Below, piece by piece: positions 22,262 through 32,360 of a stretch of DNA of 64,000 nucleotides; the first letter of the stretch is position 1; every line of letters starts with the position of its first letter. A program made the translations under genes and the position numbers. Source of the stretch: Malachius bipustulatus (taxonomy: Eukaryota; Arthropoda; Insecta; Coleoptera; Melyridae). The notes under the pieces were generated by a model that was given only the letters and a program-made list of their open reading frames with translations, was not told where the DNA came from and ran no database searches. The stretch is taken from NCBI GenBank assembly GCA_910589415.1, contig OU342633.1, forward strand, positions 8,594,858-8,658,857, given 5' to 3'.

Positions 22262-22432
22262 TAAACGACGGAGGACGCACGCCACCCCATTCACCAAACA
22301 CCAACGCCATAACGACGCCATGACGCCAAGCCACGCCAAGCCAACCGGACCAAACAACACAACACAACACCACCACCACCACCACCATAACAAGCGCGTG
22401 CGCGAGTCGCCTCGCCAGCGTAGTATTTTTTT
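22262..22432. promoter_or_regulatory. CpG-rich segment with (CAC)n
   Basis: In an otherwise AT-rich region this 170-bp stretch has many CG dinucleotides (GTAAACGACGGAGGACGCAC, AGCGCGTGCGCGAGTCGCC) and a CAC microsatellite at about 22366-22388. It lies directly upstream of the minus-strand two-exon candidate, so a promoter or 5' UTR role is possible. Inference only. Confidence 0.35.
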
Positions 22433-23650
22433 ATTTTTATTTTTTTAAACTAAATAATTTTCTTATAATAAACCTACCACTATTTTGGTGACTTTTTCAT
22501 GTATTATTATTGGTTAGGTTATATAATATAATTGTTATGTAAATGTAGCCAAAAAGTCGCCGCTAAGTTATTGCAGGAATATAAGTTTTGATACATAACT
22601 GATATATAAAAATTTGTGATGTGATTTTGCTTCCTAGATGGGAGGTAGATGTGATGTTCAGAAATTACAATCACTCAACATCAAGGGTACATCAAGGAGA
22701 TTAGAAAGTTTTGTTGAGGTTATATAAAATATCAATGTCCCTGCAACGTCTTCGATACATATGGCTTGAAACCCTATTGTCCCACTTCCATCTATGTTGT
22801 ATCATTAAGATATATCGCAATGTAATTCAAACGGTACATCGCTGGTATGTTAAAATCACAAGTGTGTTTGTTGGGACAAGACTTGACCATCATTAATATT
22901 AAATTTTAAATCAACAGAGGGTATTCAAAGTGATGAGCAGTGGGAGGAGTAATTAACTGGATCGGTTTTAATTACACAATCAATTTATTAGATAAACGGA
23001 ACGTATCATTACATTACAACTATGCGCCATTTGTACAACAGTAAACCGCCCGATGTAGATCATGTCGGTTATACTACCGCGCACACACACATGCGCTGTT
23101 GTATCTCATGATTTTATTGTAGTTCAACACAAAGTAAATATAAATGCACTGTTAACCAGTATATGGATATTAAATTCAGATTTAATTTGTTATACACCTT
23201 GTTCTACCGCTCAAAAAACACCAAGAATGCGGAATTCTTGTATCCATCAAGCAAGTTCCCGCTTAAATGTTTTAAATTTCCGCCTCTTTGCCCTTAGTAT
23301 GTATGGTTGCCTAACTTTGGTTGGCAACAAATTTCAGTCTGAAGAGTTAGTCCATTTATATTTCCTAGGTAAGAGCTCATCGGCCGCACCCTAACGGTAA
23401 CTCAGCCAGTTCAGCACTTATAGGTTGTGGGTTGTGGCACTTGTGGCTTGTGCTTGGCCACTGGCCAGGGATTGGAAAAATTAAGAAAAATAAAAAGCCT
23501 TCTTGCGCATCAATCGCAGAAATAGTGTATTTTTATGCGATTCAATAATAAATATTTTCTTCCTATTTCTTTTTATAATGAATATACCTAATGAAAAAAT
23601 AATCCGATTTTTTTGGGAAAACTCCACCTATACCCACCTAAAAAAAGTGA
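22433..23650. other. Mostly unclassified stretch
   Basis: No credible gene. A 110-codon plus-strand open stretch at 23062-23394 has no recognisable domain. The segment CTTCTTGCGCATCAATCGCA at about 23499 recurs at about 32377 and 33396, so a dispersed repeat begins here. Confidence 0.4.
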
Positions 23651-23722
23651 TCCTCTCGTGGATTCGAACACCGCACCATCAGTTTGCTAGGCAAGAGCGT
23701 AACGAATGGAGCCACGGTGGGA
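23651..23722 (-). repeat. tRNA-like head of a SINE (decayed)
   Basis: On the minus strand the sequence contains TGTTCGAATCC, a good B-box / T-psi-C loop match, about 45 bp after a GTGGCTCCATTCG that could serve as an A-box. The cloverleaf does not close well and no intact anticodon arm is evident. I read it as a tRNA-derived SINE fragment rather than a tRNA gene. Confidence 0.4.
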
Positions 23723-24059
23723 TTTAAATTTGTAGCGCTGATTGGGTATATGTATTACGTCAGGTACATTATACCACCAACACATTTTTTTTTTAAACTG
23801 GTCAAATCTTCGTTATTAAGAGACCAATTTGAATACTTTTTTCACCTGCATGTAGGTGATTTAATTGTCGTTGCGATTGCTCTTCTAATTTTCAGAACCA
23901 TTCATAATTGAATGTGAAAAAAAATAAAAAAGAAATTGCGAACCATTTCATCGCGATTTAATAATTTTAAATAAGCGTAAGCTAATTTACAACCAGCGAG
24001 AAACTTTTTTATTTTTCGTTTAAAGTGCTACATTAATTTGTAGCGAATTGAAGCTAAGA

Positions 24060-24665
24060 CTTCAAATTATAATTTTAAAGAAAAAAAAAATGGAAAATTT
24101 CGCTTCACAATTTCTTCAAAAATGGACTCATAACCGTTATAGAAATTTACACGTTTTTACGATTTTCCTACCCACGACACTGGCTTATTAATGGAAAATA
24201 CGTTAATTTTATTGCATTAACTCAAATTTCCAATAATTTTCTTCAAATCCTGTTAATTTGATTTCAAAGTTTTTTTGCCATCTTGCTCATATACTTAGGA
24301 GTTCAAAAAATAGTCAATTTTCCGTCAATTTTCAAAAAATTCAAATGGCCGCCATTTTGAAACGGCTCGGCCGATTTTGCTCAAGTGCAATACCAGACCA
24401 CTCCTTGTGGATTTCTTACTCCCACAAAAATTTCAGCCTCCTAGATTCAAAACTGCGACCTGAAATGAGATGACAAAAACCGGATTTCTGGAACTTTGAA
24501 GGGACACCCTGTAGAAGTGATGGGACTTTTGGAAATTTTTTCAACGAAAATCTAACGTCATTCCAAAGCTTTACAAGAATCCAAAATTTTGTTCACTATA
24601 ATCTTGAAAGATAAAGCTACACGAGCGTTTTAAAAATCGAAATTTCGCGATTTTGGAGAAATATA
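24060..24665. repeat. Outlying copy of the ~650-bp spacer repeat
   Basis: Contains the series CACTGGCTTATTAATGGAAA, AAATGGCCGCCATTTTGAAACGG, TTTCAGCCTCCTAGATT, GGGACACCCTGTAGAAGT and AATCTTGAAAGATAAAGCTAC. The same series, in the same order, forms the array at 32.7-35.24 kb. No ORF. Confidence 0.8.
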
Positions 24666-24750
24666 TAAATATATATTATAAAATATTGATAATTATATTG
24701 GGATAGCAGCCAATTACACACGCAGAGGCTTTCTCTTTTTTCTTTTTAAT

Positions 24751-24797
24751 TACCCCAAGCTTTCGAGCTTTTCTTTAGCTCTTCGTCAGGCGGGGTA
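24751..24797 (-). ncRNA. Hammerhead-ribozyme-like motif, best copy
   Basis: The minus strand reads TACCCC-GC-CTGACGA, then a perfect stem II (GAGCT/AGCTC around AAAGAAA), then GAAA-GCTT-GGGGTA. It has every element of the minimal hammerhead used by Penelope-like elements: CUGANGA, GAAA, a 4-nt self-complementary stem III (AGCU), and stem I UACCCC/GGGGUA. The only irregularity is a 2-nt GC bulge at the base of stem I. It sits just outside the left arm of the giant inverted repeat. No Penelope RT/endonuclease ORF is nearby. Confidence 0.6.
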
Positions 24798-26346
24798 CTG
24801 AAAAGATTAACAATAAATTACAATAACAATTGTAAGTATACATGAAAAATTAGAAACTAAAAAATTACATAATACTTACAGAAATTGAGTAAAAATTGAT
24901 GATGTTACAATGTCATTTTCATGGGTAAGTAGAGGATAAAAACGTACAAATATGAAACCAATAAACCAAATAAAAATTAAATAACATAGGTAAGTTAATG
25001 TATCCCGTTACCAGTAATCCTGTATATCGTGGGCAGGTGAATTTTGGAAAACCACTTTTTCGTGATCTGGGGGTCATGATCGGTGGACATTTGATGAGTT
25101 TGGGTGATTTTCGAAAAGTGATGTCGTCCTCAATAAATTTAATAAAAAAATACACTAAAACAGAAATTAAGGCATTTTCCGAGCAGGAACCGCGCATTTA
25201 TTATGGCTACCTATACCTACCGGACCATTATAATAACAAAAGCGGGGACGATGAGCGACCGAGCCCGGCTTCGACTGGTCAAGACACGAGTCGTCGCCGG
25301 CAAAATGTAGGGAACGTATTAATTGATAATTTCTTAAAATTGTCATCTTCGTTATTAAAAGACCAATGTGGATAATTTTTTCACAATCATTTTGGTGAAT
25401 TAATTGTCGTTGCGACTGTCCTTCTAATTTTCCCAATGGTGCATAAAGAATATGACAAAAAAAATAGCATTAATTTATCGATTTTTTAATAAAAATAAGA
25501 TAATAAGCTAATTTTCGAGCAGCGAGGCAATATTTTATTTTTCGTTTAAAGTACCAACATAATCGAGATGAACTGAAGCCAAGACTTCAAATTATATGTT
25601 GAAGACAGAAAAATGGAAAAAGATTTCATGATTATGAAAATACAGAGAGATACAATTGACCGGGCGGTAAACAGTCGAAATGACCTACCGAAGTTTTTCC
25701 TGATTTTGACAGTTCTTACAACGGTTAGGAAAAAAACTACATATATCTTTTTTGTAGGTAAGGAACGTCTCTATCATAGTGTTTTGTTATTTTTTCGATC
25801 GGTTGACAATATTTCGAAAAAAAATTGAAAGCATGCGTTAAAGAGCAGCATTTGATCAATTGTTTTTTTAAAGAAACGATTCCCGCTCAAAAACCGGGAA
25901 TTTTTCGGGAAAATGTTTCATATAGTTAAATAGTATTTGAAGAAATACTAAAAAAAGGTCTGATTTGATTTTTCGCTAGGATGCACTGTTTTCGAATGTT
26001 TTTTTGTGATTTTTAGAAAAAAGAACAGATTTTTTTGTTTTTTGAATAAGTCGCTTTTGCCGAATTTTGACGTAAAAATCATAATTATCTTTTTTGTAGA
26101 CAATGAACGGTTCTATCTCACTGTTTTGTTGTTTTTTCGATTGGTGGAATAAATTTCGAAAAAAATTCGAAAAAATCGAAAAATCATGCGAAAACAGTAT
26201 GTTCCATTTTTTGAGGGCCGATTACCACTCACCTAATTATTTTTTCGAAAAACCATCTTTACAAAGTTGTACGTCCATTCTTTCTCTAAATAACTGTACT
26301 AGCAGAATCTGTCCGCAATGTACCGTTACCGAGAAAAAGTCCTATA

Positions 26347-26917
26347 TGTGGGACGTCGCAAAAAAAAAGTACGGCCCTGAAAGGGGGCCTTAAAATTCTC
26401 GGAACCGGCCCATTTTCAATAGGTCGTATTTAGGGGTCCCGAGCTTCGTCCCTACAAGTTTCATCCCGATCGGTGCAACTTTCGGATACTTAGAGTGTTT
26501 CCTAGGTCGTTCCCGAAAAAAACCGAAATTCCCGAAAAAAAGACACTTCCCAGTAACGGATCCCACTCATTTTCAATAGGCATCGTAGGACCGTGCGAAA
26601 TTTAAAAGGAGCAAAATTTCAAGTCTCTACGACGAAAAATGGCGCCTCTAGAGTGTTTCCTAGCAAAACGCACAGATACACAGACAGACCGACATTTTCA
26701 GGGCACAAAGGGCGCACATAGTTCCGAGAACATCGGCTTTGCCGGTCTCGGAAACCGGTTGAAGATATCGAAAAACTGCAAATTATAAAAAAGAAAGCTT
26801 GACTAATTTCCTAATAAAACGTCCTTTTCTATGTTATTTTTAATATCCATAAGTTTTAGAGAAAATCACAGTCGAAAAAATTGCAAAATTTAATTTTTTG
26901 GGCTTGATTTTTTATTA
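26347..26917. other. Segment present only in the left arm
   Basis: Compared with the right arm (junction near 44535), about 571 bp are extra here, bounded by TAT microhomology on both sides. It is less AT-rich than its surroundings and contains short hairpins such as CCGGTCTCGGAAACCGG (about 26740-26758). No ORF of note. It could be an insertion here or a deletion there; no clear TIR or target duplication is seen. Confidence 0.6.
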
Positions 26918-27068
26918 TTCGAACTGTTGCTGAAAAAGCTTTTTTTTACTTAACGATAGAGTAGTTAGTAGTTATACGACTGAGCAGAGAAAATGTTCCA
27001 AAGGTAAAAGTTAAAAGAAAAAGAAAAGTCTGCTTTGGTATGACTTTTATTGAAGCTATAAACTGAGT

Positions 27069-27106
27069 GCCCTACGTGTTTTGAGTAAAATGACATCTTC
27101 AGGGGC
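27069..27106 (-). ncRNA. Hammerhead-like motif, left-arm copy
   Basis: The minus strand reads GCCC-CTGAAGA...AAAACACGTAGGGC. Stem I (GCCC/GGGC), CUGAAGA and the ACGU mini stem III with cleavage-site A are present. Stem II is weak, and the G of GAAA is replaced. This is the Penelope-type layout in decayed form. The mirror copy is at 44340-44377. Confidence 0.5.
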
Positions 27107-27652
27107 TTAGAACTTGTTTGCGCTTCCAGTTTTTCTGGGAAGTGGTATCAACTTTTCATTTTTTATTACTTTCTATATTGTCTGAGAAAATAAACTAAAA
27201 TAAGTTTTGCGCAATTGGAATTTAAAATTAAAAATGTATGAAGTTATAAGCAAATGAAAATCGCCTTTTTTCGAATTTCTATTCTCGAAGTCAAATAATT
27301 TTATTATTTTAACGTTCCAAGTGCGAAGAAGCTGAGGTCAAAGAGGAAAAACCTTCATGGGATAGATCAAAATGCTCAAAATTTAACTTTTTTTTCTTCA
27401 AGTTTTATGTTTATTAGCAGATTAATAAGTGCAGTTAATTAAGTAATTTATTAGATATCATAATTAATTTTTTTTTAATAATGTTTCCATTATTTAAGCG
27501 TGGAATAAAATATTGGCTTTCTTTAATGGTAATAATTTCTGGTTTCCTTAATTTTTTTTGTACCTATATGCCGTATGACATAGGTACAATCATTGACAGA
27601 ATTAATAGCACAATTTTCTTATGATCGCCATATTGGTTTTTCATCTCAGTCT

Positions 27653-27693
27653 GTAGGTATCACGGTGTATATATCTTACACCGTGGTAGGTAT
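27653..27693. mobile_element. 25-bp hairpin with 8-bp target duplication
   Basis: GTAGGTAT (27653-27660 and 27686-27693) brackets a 25-bp palindrome beginning CACGGTGTA and ending TACACCGTG. The right arm has a single GTAGGTAT at the equivalent place (about 43975-43982 in complement), which is the empty site. An 8-bp duplication is characteristic of hAT-type insertion. This is either a minimal MITE or the ends left after internal loss. Confidence 0.75.
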
Positions 27694-28459
27694 ACAGAAA
27701 TCAAGGAAACAATTTATTCTTAAAAAAATTATTCCTTTGTGAAAAAAAAAAAATTATTGGATGTTATAGAAAAATTAAAAAATTATAAGGCGAGCAATAC
27801 ATTACTTCATATTGACGTCATCGGCGAAAAAACTTAGTTTTTTTTTCGAAAATTTTTTTATTTTCATTTATTAGATTTACAGTTCTCTTGATTTTTTGAT
27901 ACCGATGACATAAAAAAAAAACAATATGGCAGAACTACTTTTTGGGAAAAAACTGAGGATGAGGCTTCATTTTAATCAAGAATTTTTTGAATTTTTCTGC
28001 TTTTATTTATGTTTTATTTGAAAGTGTTGACTCATGATTGTCTGGTTTATCTTTGGTTTATTTTTTTAAGTTAGTTTGCCAGTAAGTGTTGAGTAAATGA
28101 ATGAATAAAAAAATAAACAAATTTAATAAACAGAAAATAAGTTTATTTATGAATAAGTAGGTTATGTACATATTTTTCACAATTTCCATAAAATGAAAAT
28201 TATAAATCTTAAAAATTAGATTTTTTACAATAATTTTACAATTCCTAGTATCAAAATTTGGACTTTTAAACAGTGACATCTTTATTTTTATATAAAAATT
28301 TTTATGCTAAAATACTAGGTACCCTAATTACCTAATACCCTAATTAAAATACTAAAAAAAAACTAATTGAGCTCGTCCCTCTATATAATAATGTACAGTG
28401 TAGGAAATTCGAATAGGTAAATCAAAACAAATGAAATTTCAAAAAGGAATCACAAATTC

Positions 28460-30691
28460 CTAGCCGAGCTTCAATTTTTCCAACTGTTGATTCAGTGGTT
28501 CCTCCTCTCTCGAAGTTGACGGCAGTTCATTCTGTCTCGATTTTGTCGGCACTTTCTTCACTCCCTTCCCCTTGCAGCTTTCTCGCTTATAATGAGACTC
28601 CAGAAATAATCGATCCCTCTCATCGTGAAGCACCCCAACGTTGAATGGTTCATCAGGGGAACATATCTCAGGAAACATAAAGCTGAAACAGAGGAACAAG
28701 CAGATTAGACAACGTGAAAAAAATACAAATTAATTAGACAAGTCTTACTTCTCGAAATCTTTCCCGATCCTCGGCTTCATGTATAATGAAGCCACACTCG
28801 AGTGGCCGATTTGGCAAAGTTTTCGACCATCAAATAAGTGGCAGCCTCGATGAAGTCGTAAAACTCCACCGCTTTCAGGGTAGAAAATAATTCCACGTCG
28901 AAAGGATCGGCTTCCGGATAGGCACGGAACCGATGCCCGTGCAACTTCTCCCCCGCCGTTAATTTCTCGTCGTCCTCTTCATTGAAGGGTTTGGGGTCGT
29001 TGCGGTGCTTGTCGCACCACTCGATCAGAACGAGGAGGCTTTTTGTGGTGACGTGCTTCAATATCGTCGGCTCTTTGGAGGAATCATCCGGGCACAGATC
29101 CATCAGGTCCCGGATCAAAGATGAGCAGTGGTACAAACCGCTCGAGGGGGTGACTGTGTAGGTGTAACCTTCCGATGAAGATACCACCATCGAGCCTTCG
29201 GTGGAGGGTTCCTGGAAGATATGTAACGTTTAGTTTGATGTTGATATCGATTTATTTAGAAAATATTTTGAATGCGCCTAAAAAAGTTTCAAGGGAAAAT
29301 ATTTCAAAGAACCCTTCGATAATAATTATTGTTTCTGCTGTAAAAACGTATGTGTTTTCGGAAAAAAGATAAAAAAATAAAGAAAATTCACAAAAAGTTA
29401 TTGGTACGACGACTTTTTCGATTTCCCCAATTTTTTCAGTGAAGATGTGCATTAACACGCGACGATCGCTATTTTATAATGAAAATGAAGCGACATGACG
29501 TCATCATTTTTAGGAAAAAATTAAAAATCGACAAAACTCCAGTTTTTTGCCTGAACGGTGCAGGGGAAAGAATCTATTTTGGATTTTTTCATAAGAGATG
29601 GAGGATCTTAAGGGTTCCGGGAACACCTACTCTTAAGCAAACCTGTATTTTCAGGAAAAAAACTTAAAAAACATTTTTTTCGTTTTTTCACAAAAAGAAA
29701 AATCGTGTCTACTATGGTAAGACGAGCTAATTTTTTCATGAAAGAATTGCATGGACATGACGATCTCTATACAGTTATGTGCAAATGAAAGTGATCTGAC
29801 GTTACCATTTAATTAAGAAAATAAAATAAATTAAATTAAATAAAAAAGTTTTTCCTGGGAATCAGGGATAAGAATCGATTTTTGATTTTTTTTCACGAGA
29901 GATATGATCCTTGAAGGTATATTTTCGAAAAGAAAGAAATCACATTTTTTCACAAAAAAGGCGCGTTTCGGGAAAGATACATGGCATTGACACGGCGGCC
30001 GATATTATGTGAAAATGAAACCGATCTCACGCGAACATTTTCATAAAAAAATTAAAAATCACAAAAATTAAAATTTTTGCCAGAACGCCGGTGAAGTGTT
30101 TAGAATCAATTTTCGATACTTTTTTATAAGTCCTTGAAAAGATACATGATATTCCGAAAAAACCTGCCCCTATATAAAAATGTCTGCATTTTCTGGGTAT
30201 AGCGGGGGGAGGAACTTCCTAAAATCGCATTTTTCTTGCTGATGGAAGGACCGGCTTTTCGAAAATTAAAATCAAAAAATTTCTGTTTTTTTTTGCCTGG
30301 ACGATTCGAGACGTGGAAATCAATTTTTTGAAAAGCGGTTTCTGAGGGGATAATTTTTTCCGCGAAAACTACCCTTAACGTCTACGTTTTCTGGAAAAAA
30401 ATAAAAACCATTAATTTTCAGTTATTATAGAGGCAGGTTCATCAGGAATAGGTATTAAAGTACCTTTTCAAAGATCATCTCTAAAAAAAAAAGTATCAAA
30501 AAAGCGGTAGGTAATACTCTGGATGTAAAAGGTAACTTTAAATTAAAATTCCGGGTGTTGGTGGTTGGTGGTCTGTAGAATTGTCAAAATAGAAAAAAAA
30601 AACTCACAAATAGAATACAAAAACTCACCCCATTGCCTGCTGAGTTATTTTTCTGGTAATTCTGGTTCAAAAACTCGCCGATATTCATCAT
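28460..30691 (-). CDS. SKP1-like gene, left-arm copy (three exons, frameshifted C-terminus)
   Basis: Exons: 30691..30629 (63 nt, donor GTGAGT), 29211..28749 (463 nt, acceptor TTCCAG, donor GTAAGA), 28682..28460 (223 nt, acceptor TTTCAG, stop TAG). Exon 2 encodes a diverged Skp1 POZ fold and dimer region: 'LLVLIEWCDKHRNDPKP' matches the Skp1 'IEWC..H..DP' block, and 'TLKAVEFYDFIEAATYL' matches the 'GTLFELILAANYL' helix. Skp1 links F-box proteins to cullin-1 in SCF ubiquitin ligases. The exon 2 frame meets TGA at 28779..28777, giving about 165 aa. A different frame from 'MKPRIGKDFE' onward runs in phase through the splice into exon 3 ('FMFPEICSPDEPF'), the position of the Skp1 C-terminal helix, so a short indel near 28795 appears to have disconnected the C-terminus. 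The TTTATT at 28281-28286 is the polyadenylation signal in complement. The gene is transcribed away from the spacer. A functional paralogue, a truncated adaptor and a pseudogene all remain possible. Confidence 0.8.
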
Positions 30692-31320
30692 GTTTATTAT
30701 TTTTTGTTCTTGTGCAAAATTGAAAAATATTCAAATAACAGAAAGTTATTATTCAATAAGCAACACTGTCGCTATTGATGACTCGCAAAAAATACTCTTA
30801 GCGAAAACACTACACTTCTCTTCGAGACAAAAAAATAAACAAGAAAACAAGAAAAATAAACGGAACAGACAGAAGTCAAATTTAACGAAGGGCACTTGTT
30901 GCAATGCAGGAACAGAACGAACTGAAGAAGGTAAGAAAGTTCTACCTATTATAGACATATAATTCGCCATTATAAAGTGCTTAAGGTCCTAATAATGGCT
31001 TTTGTATTGATGGGTGCTATATTGTAGGGAGTAGGTAATGACTCTGGAACTTCCTAATCCCTTAATTAATTCTCTTGCAAATGTGCTCGTAACGAAAGAT
31101 GACTGACACAAAGGTAACAGTAGATAAATTTCTTTGAAATTTATAAAGAAATCTATTCCAGGTTTTTTTATGTATAATATAGACTGTAATCGAGGTACCT
31201 ATACTTTGTGAAAATGTAACAATAATTTTTTTCCATATTTTATTAGGTCTCATATAACTTGCCCCTGTACCTTAAAGACCTGCATATGTTAGGAAAGAAG
31301 TTTAGAATAGTCTGCTACGA

Positions 31321-31353
31321 CCTCATGTTTCGAATTTATTGGTCCTCTTCAGC
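31321..31353 (-). ncRNA. Second hammerhead-like motif, left-arm copy
   Basis: The minus strand has GCTGAAGAGGACC...TTCGAAACATGAGG: CUGAAGA and GAAA cores about 14 nt apart. Stems I and II are poor. Its mirror copy at 37214-37249 is on the plus strand. Judged a Penelope-type terminal remnant by arrangement. Confidence 0.4.
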
Positions 31354-31512
31354 AAAAAATAGTTCAGCTTTAAAGAATAAGCACAATGTATAAATGTCTA
31401 TCTGACATTTTTGGTCGCCGCGTTTTCACCAAAAGATTTTTATATTAGTCTTCTATAAGTTTTTTTTTGAATAAAAATGTAAAATTTAAAATTGCAAAGC
31501 AGTGTTGCCACG

Positions 31513-32360
31513 TTTTGCAAAGTTCTGGTGTTCTTAATTTTTTTCAGGATTTAAATCAATTTTTTTCACAACGCGTATACGTCCATATACTAATGAAATT
31601 ATTGCACATACTTCAGAAACTTGATACAAAAAAGCACCCAGTAATGTTTCAATTATCATGTAGGCAGGTAATGATTAAAAATTGCATACCTACTCCAAGG
31701 ATCAAATACTAACATACGAGTATCTTATAGGGATATTTTATATTTTTCAGAATAGCCAAATGAGAGTCGCGAGTAATGCCTTTATTTTGACACCGCCAAA
31801 AATAATTCAACCACGATTTATACCGTCACCATAATGACATTCGGTAAAAAGAAAAACAATTTTTGTCAATATTCTTGAATTTGACGTTTAAAAAAATGAC
31901 AGTTACAGTTATCCGGGATAGCTCTTGCACCAATATATTATTGCTGCACACTTCATCACCTTTACGACGATACCAAAATCTGACCGCCATCTTGATTCTT
32001 CGATTTTAATTAAGGTCTTTAGTGTGAAAAAACTCGTTTTTTTCAACTTTTCGATTTTGACGTTTCAAAAGTGTCAGTTAGATTTGGTTATTCGAAAATA
32101 TTTCACATAACTGTAGTGGCCGAGAGTCTTTTCGTTACGTTAAAATTACAAAATGGCCGCCATCTGGATTCTTCGAATCGGAAAAAATTATTTCCTTCGG
32201 TGGCGTTTACGGAATTTCCGCATACGTAATATGACATTATAACGTTCTTTACTCTATTTTTCACGGTGAATTTTTCAAATTTTGAAAATAATTATCAGTC
32301 CAAATTATTAGTTAAAAATAGTACAGCGCAATTGATATTTTAAAAACAATTTTTTACATA
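31513..32360. other. Left part of the spacer
   Basis: The spacer between the arms starts here. No gene. Two related short segments (CGCCATCTTGATTCTTCGAT at about 31985 and CGCCATCTGGATTCTTCGAA at about 32159) suggest old local duplication. Confidence 0.5.

Larger units (their letters stand above)
25134..31512 (+). repeat. Giant inverted repeat, left arm
   Basis: Reverse-complements 37066-45752. The outer edge is the AAATTTAATAAAAAAATACAC string (25134), and the inner edge is GCAAAGCAGTGTTGCCA (to 31512). Homology is continuous through the SKP1-like gene and both hammerhead-like motifs. Differences from the right arm: about 571 bp present only here (about 26347-26917), about 135 bp present only here (about 29332-29466), and a 25-bp hairpin plus 8-bp duplication at 27661-27693. 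It lacks the gypsy relic and MITE of the right arm. Noncoding divergence is a few percent by eye. Confidence 0.95.

Noticed and set aside
28058..28279. 73-codon minus-strand ORF near the SKP1-like gene
   Set aside because: Low-complexity Phe/Ile/Leu-rich translation of AT-rich 3' flank; the mirror copy does not keep the frame.
30690..30970. Mirrored ORFs beginning 'MFIIFCSCAKLKN' / 'MANYMSIIGRTF' in both arms (also 40802-41091)
   Set aside because: They overlap exon 1 and the upstream region of the SKP1-like genes in wrong frames, and exist in both arms simply because the arms are duplicates.
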